Shown piece after piece: positions 62,894 to 64,000 of a stretch of 64,000 bases of DNA; the first letter of the stretch is position 1; every line of letters begins with the position of its first letter. A program made the position numbers and the translations under genes. A model generated the notes under the pieces. The model saw only the letters and a program-made list of their open reading frames with translations, was not told where the DNA came from and did no database searches. The stretch lies in NCBI RefSeq assembly GCF_002286735.1, contig NZ_NRTA01000008.1, positions 1 through 64,000 on the forward strand, in the 5' to 3' direction. Source of the stretch: Leptolyngbya sp. BC1307. GTDB taxonomy: Bacteria; Cyanobacteriota; Cyanobacteriia; Phormidesmidales; Phormidesmidaceae.

Positions 62894-64000
62894 TTAGTCA
62901 GTGATTGGGACTTTGGGCATTGATTTTTTGCCGATGCCGGTGGCACGGCTGAGCACCCGGGCGCTACGGCTACGGGCTCCGCTGATGTAGGTGAAAAAGA
63001 CAGGGACGACGACCAGCGTGAGCAGCGTGGACGTGGAGAAACCGCCGATGACGGCGATCGCCATCGGGCTTCGGGTGTCGCCACCTGCGCCAATTGCCAG
63101 CGCGATCGGCACCATTCCGGCCATCGTCGAAATCGAGGTCATGAGAATAGGCCGCAGACGGGTCATCCCCGCTTCAATCACGGCCTGACGACGAGACTTG
63201 CCTTCCTGCACCGCAAGCAGCGCGTAGTCCACCAGCAAAATAGAGTTTTTGGTGACCAGGCCGATCAGCAGCACCATGCCGATCAGGGCAAACAGGCCCA
63301 GTGGCTTTTGGGCAATTAGCAGACCCATCAGGGCACCGCCCAGACATAAAGGCAGCGCCACCATCACTGCAAACGGATAGAGAAAATCGTTGTACAGCAG
63401 CACCAGCACGGCGTAGATAATCATTACCGCTGTACCTAGCGCCAGGCCAAAGCGGCTGAAAATCTCTTTTTGAATTTCGGCGTCTCCTGTGGGCTGCTGT
63501 CTCACGCCAGCGGGCAGATCTTTGAAGGCGGGTAGTTCGTCTACGGCTGCAATCGCTTCGCCCAGGGTAATGCCCTGTAAGTTCGCACCGACGGTGACCT
63601 GACGGGAGCGGTCAAACCGATCAATCTGCGCGGGGCCACTGCCAAACTCAATGTCGGCGACGGCGATTAGCGGTACCAGATCGCCATTTTGGGCGGGTAC
63701 CTGAAGGTTTTGCAGGGTGCTGAGGTCGTTGGTAGAGTCGGGATTGAGACGAACGCGGATGGGAATTTGGCGATCGCCCGCATCAAAGTCAGCCAGATTC
63801 GATTCGGTATCTCCCATCGTCGCTAAAGATGCCGTGCGGGCAATACTGCTGACCGACACGCCTAGATCAGCTGCTCTAGCCGCATTTGGCTGGATCAAAA
63901 TTTCGGGCTTGACCAGCGCTGCCGTAGAACTAACTTCGACTAGACCGGGTAGCTGCTGCATCTGCTGAGTAAGGTTTTGGGCAGCTTCGTTTAGCCGTTC
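62894..64000 (-). CDS. RND-family efflux permease, C-terminal part (5' end outside window)
   Basis: At least 369 residues of an AcrB/HAE1-type proton-driven pump. Periplasmic parts (LPGLVEVSSTAALVKPEIL; RQVTVGANLQGITLGEAI) are followed by the membrane domain with FALIGMVLLIGLVTKNSIL, LVDYALLAVQEGKSR, EAGMTRLRPILMTSIST and MVPIALAIGAGGDTRSPM. It ends normally at 62894 with a short basic tail. The frame continues past 64000. An adaptor protein is expected upstream, outside the window. Confidence 0.92.
   Translation of the reverse strand, partial: ERLNEAAQNLTQQMQQLPGLVEVSSTAALVKPEILIQPNAARAADLGVSVSSIARTASLATMGDTESNLADFDAGDRQIPIRVRLNPDSTNDLSTLQNLQVPAQNGDLVPLIAVADIEFGSGPAQIDRFDRSRQVTVGANLQGITLGEAIAAVDELPAFKDLPAGVRQQPTGDAEIQKEIFSRFGLALGTAVMIIYAVLVLLYNDFLYPFAVMVALPLCLGGALMGLLIAQKPLGLFALIGMVLLIGLVTKNSILLVDYALLAVQEGKSRRQAVIEAGMTRLRPILMTSISTMAGMVPIALAIGAGGDTRSPMAIAVIGGFSTSTLLTLVVVPVFFTYISGARSRSARVLSRATGIGKKSMPKVPITD

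Overview
The window comes from a cyanobacterium. The octamer GCGATCGC (HIP1) is scattered through genes and spacers on both strands. Several genes are cyanobacterial or photosynthetic: bciB (8-vinyl reductase of chlorophyll synthesis), an NblB-type phycobilisome protein, a DUF4327 protein, an McdA/McdB-like pair and a glutaredoxin-peroxiredoxin hybrid next to glutathione reductase. The set suggests a Leptolyngbya/Synechococcales-type genome, but I cannot name a species. No tRNA, rRNA, CRISPR array, integrase or intact transposase gene was seen.

Layout. 0-3.6 kb: end of a leucine-rich-repeat gene, an MntA/HepT toxin-antitoxin pair with a frameshifted toxin, a structured RNA leader with its short ORF and a heptad-repeat ORF, a ROK sugar kinase and a MITE-like element. 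3.6-7.5 kb: a graveyard of partly deleted genes (TetR, an HlyD/ABC exporter, DUF2442, PEP synthase, an ABC ATPase), with one intact DUF4342 gene. 7.4-9.8 kb: stress genes (PfpI-ferritin-like fusion, universal stress protein, DUF4327). 10-13.4 kb: two FAD oxidoreductases and a Nif11-like peptide. 13.5-17.2 kb: two-component remnant, LysR with a divergent cupin-like gene, and leuA. 17.2-18.8 kb: a decayed second copy of the leader / short ORF / heptad-repeat module.

18.8-28.0 kb is a defence island. hsdM and hsdS are separated from hsdR by a Uma2 nuclease, an AAA ATPase-DUF4276 pair, an orphan MNT antitoxin whose HEPN toxin is deleted, and a VapBC pair. 28-38.5 kb holds bciB, nei, a five-domain response regulator, a CheY-like regulator, a truncated Usp, an AEC permease, nblB and an RsbW-like kinase. 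38.6-46.6 kb holds asnS, the McdAB-like pair, a DsbA-like protein, a sugar-acid kinase, cysK and Prx-Grx. 46.9-55.4 kb holds gor, a Mo-nitro_C protein, an Ap4A phosphorylase overlapping aroC, a metallo-hydrolase and recA with a candidate LexA box. 55.8-64 kb holds a GH15 enzyme, an MscS / unknown / MscS cluster, an EamA transporter and the C-terminal part of an RND pump.

Three themes stand out. (1) A leader with mutually exclusive hairpins occurs twice, each time with the same short ORF family and a heptad-repeat coding tract. (2) About ten small genes or operons carry internal deletions, and both MNT/HEPN modules have lost a functional HEPN toxin. (3) Tandem duplications of 10-16 bp recur at gene ends and in spacers, and one of them (14 bp) is what breaks hepT.
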